Part shown: one piece after another, positions 17,902-26,828 of the stretch
Layout of the letters: each line of letters starts with the position of its first letter
Position numbering within the stretch: the stretch's first letter is position 1
DNA from: Microbacterium oleivorans
Lineage (GTDB): Bacteria; Actinomycetota; Actinomycetes; Actinomycetales; Microbacteriaceae
NCBI RefSeq assembly: GCF_001691565.1
Contig: NZ_MAYO01000002.1
Span: 1-59,542 of the forward strand
DNA: 59,542 bases
Direction: 5' to 3'
Program-made: the position numbers and the translations under genes
The notes under the pieces: model-generated
What the model was told of the DNA's origin: nothing
What the model saw: only the letters and a program-made list of their open reading frames with translations
Databases searched by the model: none

Positions 17902-18317
17902 CCCCCGACGTCCGGTCGTCCGCGTCGGGCGCGCCAGGCTGCCCACGCGCCGGTCGACCACAGGACCGTGATCACGAGCAGCGGCTGGAAGAGCAGACGG
18001 GTGCCGCGAGCAAGGTCGGTATCGAGCCCGAACGCATCGGTTCCCCGGATGAACTGTTCTACGTTCCCGGGGAAGATCGCGATGAAGAACGCCGCAACGA
18101 TCCACCCGACGGCGACGCGGTACCGTCCGATCACCAGGGCGAGGCCGAGGGCGATCTCGACGATTCCGGAGGCGACGACGACGAAGTCCGTGGGGAGCGG
18201 CAACCACCGCGGAACCTGGGCGACGAAGTCGTCGCGCGCGAATGTCAGGTGAGCGGTACCGGTGAACACCAGGCCCGCCCCGAGGAGCAGACGGGCGATC
18301 GTTCGGGGCGCGCTCAC
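17886..18317 (-). CDS. DoxX-like membrane protein
   Basis: A 143-residue protein with four hydrophobic helices (about 8-25, 42-62, 68-90, 108-128). The N-terminal LLLGAGLVFTGTAHLTF and VASGIVEIALGLALVIG segments fit the DoxX/DUF4870-like small membrane family, often linked to redox or electron transfer; the exact role is unknown. GTG 18317 lies exactly 6 bases after a minus-strand TACGCT box, supporting a leaderless start. It converges on and overlaps the DUF1684 gene by 16 bases. Confidence 0.75.
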   Translation of the reverse strand: MSAPRTIARLLLGAGLVFTGTAHLTFARDDFVAQVPRWLPLPTDFVVVASGIVEIALGLALVIGRYRVAVGWIVAAFFIAIFPGNVEQFIRGTDAFGLDTDLARGTRLLFQPLLVITVLWSTGAWAAWRARRGRPDVGGQATE

Positions 18318-18323
18318 ATCTCA

Positions 18324-18329
18324 AGCGTA
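18324..18329 (-). promoter_or_regulatory. -10 box for DoxX-like gene (leaderless)
   Basis: TACGCT on the minus strand, with 6 bases to GTG 18317. Confidence 0.5.
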
Positions 18330-18367
18330 ACGACGTCCGGCCCGACGGGGCCGTCCCCGGACGTAGA

Positions 18368-18438
18368 CGCGACGGCGGGAGTCGAACCCGCTGCACATCC
18401 GGTATGACCCGGTGCCCGGAACCACCCGGACCGTCGCG
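18368..18438 (-). tRNA. tRNA-like sequence, CAT anticodon-like loop, probably degenerate
   Basis: On the minus strand a 71-base segment has a perfect 7-bp acceptor-like stem (CGCGACG with CGTCGCG) and a canonical T arm (GCGGG-TTCGACT-CCCGC). A D-loop-like GTGGTT sits between CCGG repeats, and a loop reading T-CAT-A is at the anticodon position. A normal 5-bp anticodon stem does not form, A14 is missing, and position 8 is not T. It may be a tRNA pseudogene, a non-canonical tRNA or a tRNA mimic. It lies between the DoxX-like and kinase genes. Confidence 0.4.
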
Positions 18439-18520
18439 ATGATGTCACGCTAACCCGGACGGCCGACGTCGCTTCGGCGGATGACCGCACATGACGCGTC
18501 GTGTCGGCGTGTGACGCGGC

Positions 18521-19996
<1,476 letters not shown>

Positions 19997-20085
19997 GGCC
20001 ACTCCTGCGGATACTCCGAACGCGAACGTCCGTCCCTACGCCGCCCGGGGTAAAGCGACACCACGAACGTAGGGCGTCGACCGCG

Positions 20086-20445
20086 TCAGGGCTGGTGGGT
20101 TGACTCGCGCCCGGATTGATGTAAGCGGCGCTGTGAGAAAAACCGTTGCGCAGCCCGCAGGAGGCCCGCGAGACCGGCGACGGCCACCAGCCCGCCGACC
20201 ATGAGCAGACCGATCGCCACAGCCGAGCCGATTTCCGCGTCCGCGACTGCGTCGATCAGGGCGGCCGTCGCGCGGGTCGAGGAGGTGACGGCGTACCCTC
20301 CGGCGGCGATCGCTGCGAACGTGAGGCCCCACACGATGGCGGCCCAGCGGGTCCGTGGCCCGCCGGTCCGAGGAGCGGATGCCGCGGGTCCGTCGGTGTT
20401 CGCAGGGTCGAGATCGTCGAGCGGGGCAGCGGGTGCCGTGGTCAT
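20086..20445 (-). CDS. Hypothetical small membrane protein
   Basis: A 119-residue protein of unknown function. A Pro/Ala/Asp-rich N-terminus (about 32 residues) leads to two hydrophobic helices (about 34-54 and 72-93) and a basic C-terminal tail (RAAQRFFSQRRLHQSGR). Its ATG overlaps the last four bases of the PspC gene (ATGA), so it is probably the second gene of that operon and may act with it. No family is recognised. Confidence 0.68.
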   Translation of the reverse strand: MTTAPAAPLDDLDPANTDGPAASAPRTGGPRTRWAAIVWGLTFAAIAAGGYAVTSSTRATAALIDAVADAEIGSAVAIGLLMVGGLVAVAGLAGLLRAAQRFFSQRRLHQSGRESTHQP

Positions 20446-21923
20446 GACGGGTTCCCTTCGGAGTCGGGGGTGTCGGCCATCTCGATCTGGATGTAGTCCG
20501 AGTCCTGTTCGAGGAGCAGCTTCTGCGTCGTCCGCGGTGCATCGGTGTCGCCCAGGGTGACGGTGTAGCGGGTCCGACCGTCCGGGAGCGAGGTGACGAC
20601 GATTCCTTCGATGTCACTCAGCCCGACGTATCCATCCGCGACGTACATGCCGCCGCTCGCATCAGCGGTGACGATCTCGAGATCCACGCGTACTCCCTCA
20701 TCCACCGTGACGTATGTCGCCCCGAAGCGCTTCTGGATGTGCATCGTGCCGTCGCGGCCGGTGTCCTCGAGGCTGACCCACAGCGTGCCCCACGGCTGCC
20801 TGAACGTGCCGGCGGGGGCGCCGACGTTCGACACGCTTCCGGTGTAGACGTTCAGTTCCCGCCCGACCGTGACTCCGACCGCCGTGACACCCCCGAGGAG
20901 AGTGATCGCGGTGACGAAGGCGAGGAACCCGCTGCGGCGTCGCAGGGCGCCGGCGACCGTCATGGCTCCGGCGAGGACCAGCGCCGCGACGAACAGCCCG
21001 GCGGCGACCGGGTCGCCCCCGGCCGCCGACAGTGCGACGACCGTCCCCACGATCACCGCGGCCCCGAGGGCGAGCGCCACGAACGCGAGCGGAGCCCTGG
21101 GCGCGACCGCCTGTCGCTCCCGGCGGCGCTCCGCCGCTTCGGCCGCGAAGGCCGCGGCGGCTTCCTGACGCTCGCGGCGCAACTGGTCACGGGCGACGCG
21201 CGCGGCATCCTGCTGCGCCCGGCGCCACTCCTGATCCTGTTCCTTCCAGGCGGCGTGCTGCTCACGCCACCGCACGAGGTCGTCCTCCGTCGCGGGGCCG
21301 CTGGGGGTCGCCGGTTCGGCCGGTACATCGCGCTCGACGGGCGGCTCGGCGGAATCGGGCTCGGCGGCGTCCGGCTCGGCGGCGTCCGGCTCGGCGGGGG
21401 CTGCGGTGGCTCCCGCGGCGCTCCGGTCGCGCCGCGGTGCGTCGACCAGGACGGCCACGACCGAGAACGCGATCGCCGCAGCGGCGAGGAGGAGGATGCC
21501 CGCACCGATGTCGCCGAACCACGCGCCGCCGAGGAGAGCCAAGCTCGGAATGCCCACCAGGAGGGGCAGCGGTGCGGGGACGAAGGATGCGGCGACGAAC
21601 AGAAGTGCGCCGATCTGCCCCACGTGGAAACGGCGATACCAGGCCTCCTGCGCAGGGATGCGGCCCGCAGTGTCGGGGAGGAGCGCCCAGGCAGCGCCGT
21701 AGACGAGCGTCACCGGGAAGCCGATGATCGCGAGGACCACGAGGATGCCGCGCACGATCAGCGGATCGACACCCCATCGCGCGGCGACTCCGGCGGCCAC
21801 CCCGCCGAACCAGCCGTCCATGCGCATGACGCCGAGGCTGGAGGTCCATCCGAAGAAGCGGTCGCCGCGTCCGGGGGCGGGAGACGGATCGACGGGCGGA
21901 GCGCTGGTCTGCGACGAGGACAT
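20442..21923 (-). CDS. PspC domain-containing membrane protein
   Basis: A 493-residue envelope-stress-type protein. Residues about 25-88 form a PspC domain (MDGWFGGVAAGVAARWGVD then a hydrophobic helix), followed by more membrane helices to about 160. A long charged linker with repeated PDAAEPDA-type sequence and an Arg/Glu/Ala helix (about 180-280) comes next, then three or four more hydrophobic helices (about 285-360). The C-terminal beta-rich domain (about 370-493) resembles the LiaF/DUF2154 'toastrack' type in position and composition. It is divergent from a histidine kinase that carries its own PspC domain, which suggests it regulates or senses for that kinase. ATG 21923 has AATGCT 6 bases upstream. 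Confidence 0.82.
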   Translation of the reverse strand: MSSSQTSAPPVDPSPAPGRGDRFFGWTSSLGVMRMDGWFGGVAAGVAARWGVDPLIVRGILVVLAIIGFPVTLVYGAAWALLPDTAGRIPAQEAWYRRFHVGQIGALLFVAASFVPAPLPLLVGIPSLALLGGAWFGDIGAGILLLAAAAIAFSVVAVLVDAPRRDRSAAGATAAPAEPDAAEPDAAEPDSAEPPVERDVPAEPATPSGPATEDDLVRWREQHAAWKEQDQEWRRAQQDAARVARDQLRRERQEAAAAFAAEAAERRRERQAVAPRAPLAFVALALGAAVIVGTVVALSAAGGDPVAAGLFVAALVLAGAMTVAGALRRRSGFLAFVTAITLLGGVTAVGVTVGRELNVYTGSVSNVGAPAGTFRQPWGTLWVSLEDTGRDGTMHIQKRFGATYVTVDEGVRVDLEIVTADASGGMYVADGYVGLSDIEGIVVTSLPDGRTRYTVTLGDTDAPRTTQKLLLEQDSDYIQIEMADTPDSEGNPS

Positions 21924-21956
21924 GTTTCGAGCATTGCCGGGGTGGGGCCGGCCCGC

Positions 21957-21987
21957 TATCAGGGGTGACCCTGATCCGTCCCTGATA
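21957..21987. promoter_or_regulatory. Candidate operator in the divergent PspC promoter region
   Basis: Three CCTGAT half-sites lie in 31 bases. ATCAGGG 21958-21964 and CCCTGAT 21969-21975 form a perfect 7-bp inverted repeat with a 4-base gap. TATCAGGG 21957-21964 also pairs with CCCTGATA 21980-21987. The site sits between the PspC gene and the kinase-regulator operon, the expected place for autoregulation by the NarL-type regulator encoded next door. Confidence 0.5.
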
Positions 21988-22036
21988 CCTCTTCCGGAGG
22001 ATGTCCTCCGACCGGGGCCGATGGTTTGATGTGGAC

Positions 22037-23305
22037 ATGTCCTCCCTTGCGACCGCGCCGGATGCCGCGGCCCGGCCGGTGCGCCCGATGCGCCCGACCC
22101 GGCGCCCCGCTCGGCCGGCGCTCGCGCGACCGCGGGTCATGGCCGTGACCGGTGTCGCCGCCGGGCTCGCCGAGCACCTCGGCACGTCCGCGATGCGCGT
22201 GCGGGTGCTGGTCGTCGCCGCCACCCTCGCGGGAGGCGCGGGCGCCCTGTTCTACGTCTGGTGCTGGATGTTCATGCCGATGGCCGCGGGCGAGCAGACC
22301 CCGACGCGTCGCGTCCCCGTGGCGTGGCTACTGATGTGCGGCGCGGGCATAGCCGTCGCGGGGGTCCTGGCGGCGGCGCAGCAGGACGCCGTCGTGCGGG
22401 TCGACCTCCCGCCCGTCGGGCCGCTCGGATACACGTGGGTGTTCTGGTCGACCGGGCCGTGGGCGTGGACGGCGACGATGGCGGCGACCGCGGCGGGCGT
22501 CTGGGGCGGCGTCATCGACCGCGTCGACCCGGCCCGCGGTCCGCGTCACGCGGTGGTGGTGCGCGTCCTCGCCGTCGTCGTCCTCGCGGTCGTGTTCCTG
22601 GCCGTCCTCCCGCTGGGTGACGTGCGCGGCGTGCGCGCCGTCCTCGGCGAGCTCGTCCTGCCCCTGATCGGCGCGGTGATCATCGCGGCATCCGCTCTGC
22701 TCCAGGCCTGGCGCCAGCTCGTCGACGATCGCATCGGACGGGTGCGCGAGGAGCAGCGCGCGGCCATGGCGGCGCACCTGCACGATTCGGTCCTGCAGAC
22801 GCTGGCGCTCATCCAGAACCGCTCGGGGGCCTCGAGCGAGGTGTCGCGCATCGCGCGCGCCCAGGAGCGGGAGCTCCGCGCCTGGCTCTACGACGGCGAT
22901 TCGCCCGCCGACAGCGACCTCGCGACGGACCTGCGGGATTACGCGGGCGCCCTCGAACTCGACTACCCGGTGCGCATCGAGGTCGTCTCGACCGGCACCT
23001 CCACCGAACGGGCGAGTGGCGAGCTCGCCGCCGCGGCGCGAGAGGCGATGCTCAACGCTGCGCGGCACGCCGGCGGTGAGATCTCGGTGTACATCGAGGG
23101 GGCGGCATCCGCCGTCGACGTCTTCATCCGCGACCGCGGCGCCGGCTTCGACCCGGCCGCGGTTCCGGCCGACCGCTGGGGGGTGCGCGAGTCGATCATC
23201 GGACGGATGCGGCGCAGCGGCGGGACGGCGGCCATCCGCTCGGCTCCGGACGTCACGGGCACCGAGGTGCGGTTGAGCCTGCCGACGGGAGGACGGCGTG
23301 ACTGA
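22037..23305 (+). CDS. PspC-fused sensor histidine kinase (HisKA_3 type)
   Basis: A 422-residue kinase that begins with a PspC-like domain (about 30-85: RVMAVTGVAAGLAEHLGTSAMRVR and one hydrophobic helix), followed by four more membrane helices to about 225. The NarX/LiaS-type dimerisation domain has H249 in HLHDSVLQT, and the HATPase domain has an N box (EAMLNAARHAG) and G boxes (RDRGAGFD). ATG 22037 is chosen; TTTGAT 6 bases upstream suggests a leaderless start, and an in-frame ATG 36 bases upstream is less likely. The 3' end overlaps the regulator gene by 8 bases. Confidence 0.9.
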   Translation: MSSLATAPDAAARPVRPMRPTRRPARPALARPRVMAVTGVAAGLAEHLGTSAMRVRVLVVAATLAGGAGALFYVWCWMFMPMAAGEQTPTRRVPVAWLLMCGAGIAVAGVLAAAQQDAVVRVDLPPVGPLGYTWVFWSTGPWAWTATMAATAAGVWGGVIDRVDPARGPRHAVVVRVLAVVVLAVVFLAVLPLGDVRGVRAVLGELVLPLIGAVIIAASALLQAWRQLVDDRIGRVREEQRAAMAAHLHDSVLQTLALIQNRSGASSEVSRIARAQERELRAWLYDGDSPADSDLATDLRDYAGALELDYPVRIEVVSTGTSTERASGELAAAAREAMLNAARHAGGEISVYIEGAASAVDVFIRDRGAGFDPAAVPADRWGVRESIIGRMRRSGGTAAIRSAPDVTGTEVRLSLPTGGRRD

Positions 23306-23978
23306 CGCGGCGACGGCAGGAGAGCCCCTGCGCGTCGTCATCGTCGACGACCATTCGATCTTCCGGTCGGGGCTGCGGGCCGACCTCGACCCCTCCGTCC
23401 TCGTCGTCGGCGAGGCTGCGGACGTCGACAGCGCCGTGGCGGTCATCGCCGCGGAACGGCCCGACGTCGTGCTGCTCGACGTGCATCTGCCGGGAGCCGA
23501 GGGGACAGCTCACTCGCTCGGGGGCGAGGCCGTCATCGTCGGGTCGGCGGGAACAGGGACGCGCTTCCTCGCTCTCAGCGTGTCGGATGCCGCCGCGGAC
23601 GTCGTCCGGGTCATCCGCGCCGGTGCGCGCGGGTACATCACGAAGGGGTCCTCCGGCGCGGACGTCAGTCGCGCCGTGCACGCGGTCGCGAGCGGGGATG
23701 CCGTGTTCTCGCCGCGGCTGGCGGGATTCGTTCTGGACGCCTTCGGCGCCGCGGCGGGGGAAACCGCCGCTGTCGACGACGAGCTCGATCGGCTGTCGGG
23801 CCGCGAGCAGGAGGTCATGCGCCTCATCGCCCGCGGCTACGCCTACAAAGAGGTCGCGCAGGAGCTGTTCATCTCCATCAAGACTGTCGAGACCCACGTG
23901 TCGTCGGTACTTCGGAAGCTGCAGCTGTCGTCTCGCCACGAGCTGACCGCGTGGGCGTCCGAGCGGCGGCTGCTGTGA
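23298..23978 (+). CDS. LuxR/NarL-family response regulator
   Basis: A 226-residue two-domain regulator. The receiver domain has the acidic pair in IVDDHS (near 17), the phospho-acceptor D61 in LLDVHLPG, and the conserved Lys in YITKGS. A short linker leads to a LuxR-type helix-turn-helix (about 160-220) with SGREQEVMRLIARG and IKTVETHVSSVLRKL. The GTG start overlaps the kinase gene, so the pair is coupled. It probably binds the inverted repeat upstream of the kinase and PspC genes; that is inference from position. Confidence 0.93.
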   Translation: MTDAATAGEPLRVVIVDDHSIFRSGLRADLDPSVLVVGEAADVDSAVAVIAAERPDVVLLDVHLPGAEGTAHSLGGEAVIVGSAGTGTRFLALSVSDAAADVVRVIRAGARGYITKGSSGADVSRAVHAVASGDAVFSPRLAGFVLDAFGAAAGETAAVDDELDRLSGREQEVMRLIARGYAYKEVAQELFISIKTVETHVSSVLRKLQLSSRHELTAWASERRLL

Positions 23979-24010
23979 CGCGCTCCGGTCCGCAGTCCGC
24001 GCCGTTCCAG

Positions 24011-24058
24011 AAAAAAGATTCTATGTATACATATACTCCGTATGTGATTTCCCATTTC
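24011..24058 (+). promoter_or_regulatory. AT-rich promoter island for glycosyltransferase
   Basis: This stretch is far richer in A and T than any other in the window. It includes an A-run at 24011-24016, the perfect palindrome ATGTATACAT at 24023-24032, and TATACT at 24032-24037, which lies 6 bases before GTG 24044. The last feature fits the leaderless pattern of many neighbours. The palindrome next to the -10 box may be an operator. Confidence 0.5.
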
Positions 24059-25591
24059 CGGAACCGAGCATCGACTCTTCTGGTCGGCGCCGTGTGGGCG
24101 GCTCTCGTGTCCCTCGTCTTCCTGTGGGCGGGCCCGCAGGCATCTCCACTGGCTATGGCTTTCGCCGTCGCGAGCTCCGTCACGTGGATCGCGGGCGGAC
24201 GGGCAGCGGGGCTGTGGTTGCGTTCGTCGGGCAGGCGCCGCGGTCCCGCCGCCCCGGCCGCCGGAGGGGCCGAGCGGATCGCCCTGCTCGTGTGCGTCTG
24301 CAACGACCTCGACGAAGCGGCGGTCATCCGAAGCTCCCGTCAGGACGTTCCCGTCGACGTCATCCTGCTCGACGACTCGACGGACGCCGGCGTGAGAGCA
24401 CGCGTCGACGGGCTCGCCGCCGCCCGCGGGTGGCAGGTCATCCGCCGGGAGGTCCGTTCCGGCTTCAAAGCCGGCAACCTGAACGCCGGGATCGCACGGC
24501 TCCGCGGCCGCTACGACGCCTACCTCATCTGCGACAGCGACGTCGTCCTGGACGCCGGAGTCGCGCGGGTCTGCGGGTCGGAGCTCGCCGACCCGACGGT
24601 CGCCGTCGCACAAGCCTCGCCCGCGGCATCCGTCGGCAAGACCCGGTTCGCCCGCTACTTCGGGCCCCTCCTCGCCACCCACCTCGGCGTCACCCGACGC
24701 GGACGGGGAGCGCACGGGGTCACCGCGTTCCTCGGGCGCGGCGCGCTCGTTCGCGCTGCGGCCATCGACGACGTCGGTGGCTTCCCCGAGGCTGTCGCCG
24801 AGGACCTCGCCATGACCGTGCGGCTGCGACGCCGCGGGTGGCGGATCGTCGACGCCGACGTCGCCTTCACCGAGGACTATCCGATCGACTACGCGGCCTT
24901 CCGCGTCCAGATGCGCAAGACCGCCGAGGGGGCCGTCGAGTTCCTGCGTCGCCCCGGTCGGATGCGGGGACTCCGTGTTCGCGAAGCGCTGGACCTGGCG
25001 CTCGAGACGGCACTCGTCCCCGTGACCGCGCTCGCCGGGGCTGCGACCCTCGTGACGGGGGCCGCGCTCGCCGGTACCGGGACGCCGCCTCCGATCTGGG
25101 TGATGGTCGTCTCCGCCGTCGCCGCAGCGGCGCCGCTCCTTCCCGAGGCCGTGCGCCGGGCGCGATCGCAGCGACTCGCCGCGGGGATCGCCTTCGCGCT
25201 GGCCGCGGGCCTGCTCTACGCCTCCACGACGTTCGTCGTCCTCGCCGCGGTCGTCCGCACCGCACTCGGCCGGCGCGCGACCTTCTGGGTGACGCCCAAG
25301 ACCACATCCCGGCGCGGGGTGGCGGAGACGGCGGCGCTGCTCAGGGACGAGATGCTCCTCGTCCCGTTGCTCGCGGTCGGTGCCGTCCTCGTCTCGGGCT
25401 CGCTGCTGGCAGCGGGAGGACCGCTCGGGCCCGCCGCCCTGGCCGCGCTCTTCACGATCGGCATGGTGCGGCGCGCGCGCACCGAACGGGTACTCGTGTC
25501 GGTGCCGTCCTCTCGCCGCCCGGCGACGGTGCCGTACCGCTCGCCGGCGCCGGCAGCCTTCCCGGCTCGTTCGCGCACGCTCGCCAGCTGA
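24044..25591 (+). CDS. Membrane glycosyltransferase, GT2 family
   Basis: A protein of about 515 residues with two N-terminal hydrophobic segments and a GT2/GT-A catalytic domain (about 70-300). Visible motifs are LLDDST (nucleotide-binding Asp), KAGNLN, CDSDVV (DxD metal site), EDLAMTVRL (catalytic base region) and QMRKTAEGA, a QxxRW-like segment with Trp replaced. C-terminal hydrophobic helices follow (about 325-500), as in cellulose-synthase-like and other processive GT2 enzymes. Start choice: GTG 24044, 6 bases after TATACT; GTG 23975 (GTGA overlap with the regulator stop) and ATG 24023 are alternatives. The product is unknown. It follows the PspC two-component genes and may belong to an envelope-stress response. 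Confidence 0.78.
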   Translation: MISHFRNRASTLLVGAVWAALVSLVFLWAGPQASPLAMAFAVASSVTWIAGGRAAGLWLRSSGRRRGPAAPAAGGAERIALLVCVCNDLDEAAVIRSSRQDVPVDVILLDDSTDAGVRARVDGLAAARGWQVIRREVRSGFKAGNLNAGIARLRGRYDAYLICDSDVVLDAGVARVCGSELADPTVAVAQASPAASVGKTRFARYFGPLLATHLGVTRRGRGAHGVTAFLGRGALVRAAAIDDVGGFPEAVAEDLAMTVRLRRRGWRIVDADVAFTEDYPIDYAAFRVQMRKTAEGAVEFLRRPGRMRGLRVREALDLALETALVPVTALAGAATLVTGAALAGTGTPPPIWVMVVSAVAAAAPLLPEAVRRARSQRLAAGIAFALAAGLLYASTTFVVLAAVVRTALGRRATFWVTPKTTSRRGVAETAALLRDEMLLVPLLAVGAVLVSGSLLAAGGPLGPAALAALFTIGMVRRARTERVLVSVPSSRRPATVPYRSPAPAAFPARSRTLAS

Positions 25592-25652
25592 ACGCGCGTA
25601 CGCCGACGACCCCGCGGACGCAAGGGGCACCCTCGGATGCCGCGGACCCCGG

Positions 25653-25658
25653 TACCGT
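25653..25658 (+). promoter_or_regulatory. -10 box for FUSC-like gene (leaderless)
   Basis: TACCGT ends 6 bases before ATG 25665. It settles the start of a gene whose reading frame remains open far upstream. Confidence 0.5.
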
Positions 25659-25664
25659 TCCCGC

Positions 25665-26768
25665 ATGTCGCGCACCACCCCCCGCCTGACGGCGGCGCAG
25701 TTGGCGCTCGGCCTGCGCCGAGCCGGCGGAGACGTCTTCACCCCGCGACGCCTGATCCTGGCACTCAAGACCGCCGTCGCCGCGGGGGTCGCCTGGTTCT
25801 TCGCGCCCCTCGTGCCGTTCGCCGATGCCGAGTACTCGTACTATGCGCCCCTCGGTGTGCTCGTGAGCATGTACCCGACGGTCGCCGATTCCGCCCGCGC
25901 CGGCGTCCAGTCGCTCGTCGGCCTGGCCTGCGGGATCGCCATCGGGTTCGGCGGGCTCGCCCTCGTCGCCGCAGGAGCGCCCGGGATCGTCGCCCTCGCA
26001 CTCGTGGTGCTCGCGGGAGTGGCGCTCGGCGGCATCCGTGCCCTCGGCGTCGGACGCGACTGGGTGGCCCTCGCGGGCCTGTTCGTGCTGCTGCTGAGCA
26101 AGAACGATCCCGACGGGTTCTCGTCCTCGTATCTCGCGACGATGGCCTTCGGCGTCCTGGTCGGGGTCGTGGCGAACTTCGTGCTCGTTCCGCCCCTCTA
26201 TCTGCAGTCCGCTCGCGACCGACTGTCCGAGCTGCGTGCGGCCGTCGCATCCTCGCTCGACCGGGCGGCGGACTCCGTGGGGAAGGGCGAGCCGGACGTC
26301 GCGAGCCTGCGCGAGGACGGCGACGCGCTGGCGGAGCTCGCGATCGCCGTGGCCGCCGATGTGGACGAGGCATCCCGGTCCGAGCGGGCCAACATCCGCG
26401 CGCGGGGCGTCGGCGGGGTGCACGACGAGAACGCCCAGCGGTGGTGGGGACTGGAGCGGGCGACCTACCTCACCCGTGATCTGCTCGACGTCCTCGGACA
26501 GCACGATCGTCTCGATGATCGGCACGGCGATACCGCCCTGCTCGATGCCGCGCTGCGGCGGGTCGCGGAGCTCATGGCCACGCCGCCCGCCGACGACGAG
26601 ATGTCCGCGAGGGTGGATGCTGCGTGGCGTGCCATCGACGCCTATGCGGAGTCTCTGCCCACCCCCGATGCCGCCGCGGACGCGCACGACCAGCCGGGGG
26701 TGTGGCTCGCGGCGACGCTCGGGCGCATCACCGACATCTCGCGGCGGGTGTCCGACGCGCTCGCCTGA
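25665..26768 (+). CDS. FUSC family / aromatic acid exporter-like membrane protein
   Basis: A 367-residue protein with about five to six N-terminal helices (about 30-185) and a soluble helical C-terminal domain (about 190-367). The N-terminal LALKTAVAAGVAWFFAPLVP and the YSYYAPLGVLVSMYPTVADS segment after it are typical of the FUSC/ArAE (aromatic acid exporter) superfamily. Substrate and direction are unknown. It lies 73 bases after the glycosyltransferase but has its own -10 box. Confidence 0.78.
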   Translation: MSRTTPRLTAAQLALGLRRAGGDVFTPRRLILALKTAVAAGVAWFFAPLVPFADAEYSYYAPLGVLVSMYPTVADSARAGVQSLVGLACGIAIGFGGLALVAAGAPGIVALALVVLAGVALGGIRALGVGRDWVALAGLFVLLLSKNDPDGFSSSYLATMAFGVLVGVVANFVLVPPLYLQSARDRLSELRAAVASSLDRAADSVGKGEPDVASLREDGDALAELAIAVAADVDEASRSERANIRARGVGGVHDENAQRWWGLERATYLTRDLLDVLGQHDRLDDRHGDTALLDAALRRVAELMATPPADDEMSARVDAAWRAIDAYAESLPTPDAAADAHDQPGVWLAATLGRITDISRRVSDALA

Positions 26769-26813
26769 TCGCGCTGCGAACGGATGCCGGGCGTCGGTGT
26801 CGGCGGTCGAACG

Positions 26814-26819
26814 TAGACT
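26814..26819 (+). promoter_or_regulatory. -10 box for pcrA
   Basis: TAGACT with 9 bases to ATG 26829, so the leader would be at most two or three bases. GGGG precedes the ATG but would be mostly untranscribed. Confidence 0.4.
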
Positions 26820-26828
26820 CGTGGGGAC

